Shown here in pieces: positions 4,785-5,268 of a stretch of DNA of 5,268 nt. Location: NCBI GenBank assembly GCA_016938395.1, contig JAFGUS010000173.1, forward strand, positions 1 through 5,268, in the 5' to 3' direction. The position numbers were made by a program, and so were the translations under genes. A model generated the notes under the pieces. It was not told the origin of the DNA, did not search any database, and saw only the letters and a list, made by a program, of their open reading frames with translations. Position 1 is the stretch's first letter. Every line of letters starts with the position of its first letter. The stretch is from Coriobacteriia bacterium. GTDB lineage: Bacteria > Actinomycetota > Coriobacteriia > Anaerosomatales > Anaerosomataceae.

Positions 4785-5268
4785 GTGAACATGCCACCGG
4801 TCAGGCCCGGCCCCGGGCAGGAGTCCGTTTGGGACTACCCGCGGCCGCCACTCGTGCAGCCGAATGTCCGCCACATCGAGATCGTCTTCGGCGATGAGCT
4901 CATCGTGGACACCCGACGTGGCCTGCGCGTCCTCGAGACGAGTCACCCGCCGGTCTACTATGTCCCGATTGAGGATGTACGACCGGGCGTTCTCGAGCGT
5001 GGCGTGCGGTCGACGTACTGCGAGTTCAAGGGGGAGGCGCGGTACCTCACGGTGACCTCGGGCAGCGCGGTGGCCGAAGATGCCGCCTGGACGTACGACG
5101 CGCCCACGGCCGGCTACCGGGAACTCACCGGACACGTGGCGTTCTACCCGGACGCGATGGACGAGTGCCGAGTGGACGGCGAGATCGTGCGACCTCAGCC
5201 CGGGAACTTCTACGGCGGCTGGATCACGTCCGATGTCGTCGGGCCGTTCAAGGGCGAACCGGGCACCA
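4785..5268 (+). CDS. DUF427 domain protein, cut by the right window edge
   Basis: The visible 161 codons match the DUF427 family (PF04248). Conserved segments are ESVWDYPRPP at 13-22, VFGDELIVDTRRGLRVLETS at about 34-53, HPPVYYVP at 54-61, the STYCEFKGEARY block around 75-90, EDAAWTY, HVAFYPD, and near the edge NFYGGWITSDVVGPFKG. Family members usually end a few residues after this GPFKG block, so only a short C-terminal tail is likely missing. The family is widespread in actinobacteria and proteobacteria; its fold is a small beta barrel and its biochemical function is unknown, so none is assigned. GTG at 4785 is chosen over ATG at 4791 because of GGAGG spacing; the two differ by two residues. 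The gene begins 49 bases after the CWB2 gene with no terminator seen between, so co-transcription is possible. Confidence 0.88.
   Translation, partial: MNMPPVRPGPGQESVWDYPRPPLVQPNVRHIEIVFGDELIVDTRRGLRVLETSHPPVYYVPIEDVRPGVLERGVRSTYCEFKGEARYLTVTSGSAVAEDAAWTYDAPTAGYRELTGHVAFYPDAMDECRVDGEIVRPQPGNFYGGWITSDVVGPFKGEPGT

Noticed and set aside
4719..5135. 138-aa minus-strand frame opposite the DUF427 gene
   Set aside because: The plus-strand frame reads a nearly complete DUF427 protein; this is its antisense shadow.

Overview
The window is very GC-rich and gene-dense. Start codons are often TTG or GTG, Shine-Dalgarno sequences are strong, and intergenic gaps are short. A secreted protein with three CWB2 (cell wall binding repeat 2) modules, a standalone TIGR00300 (LOR/SDH-type) enzyme, a YobA-like DUF3221 lipoprotein and a DUF427 protein together suggest a Gram-positive, high-GC actinobacterium. 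An anaerobic Coriobacteriia-like lineage would fit, but that placement is inference. No mobile element, CRISPR array, tRNA or rRNA was seen.

Left half, all on the minus strand, read from right to left: a TIGR00300 enzyme (2560 to 1340), then msrA (1256 to 792), msrB (790 to 389) and the first ~102 codons of rsgA (308 to 1, cut by the window edge). The central observation is msrA. It is interrupted by TGA exactly where the catalytic cysteine of the GCFWG motif belongs, and the frame continues cleanly on both sides. Right after the TGA the mRNA can form a hairpin whose stem length, spacing and GG-starting loop fit a bacterial SECIS element. I read it as a selenocysteine-containing methionine-S-sulfoxide reductase that ordinary gene calling would split into a 77-aa hypothetical and nothing. 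The same msrA also appears to lack about 80 central residues present in other MsrA proteins, and it has no cysteine at all. It is therefore either an unusual minimal selenoprotein, a decaying gene, or partly an assembly artefact. msrB, one base downstream of msrA, has a complete and ordinary cysteine/zinc active site.

Right half, all on the plus strand: a DUF3221 lipoprotein (2776-3150), a secreted NlpC/P60-like protein with three CWB2 repeats (3242-4735), and a nearly complete DUF427 protein (4785 to the right edge). The ~215-base divergent region between the TIGR00300 gene and the lipoprotein gene holds a 16-base perfect palindrome and overlapping inverted repeats, which could be an operator or a structured leader.

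How the genes work together: MsrA and MsrB would repair the S and R forms of methionine sulfoxide and form a translationally coupled pair, followed by the ribosome assembly GTPase RsgA. The right-hand genes look like an envelope group (lipoprotein, then cell-wall-attached putative hydrolase). DUF427 has no clear functional link to them.
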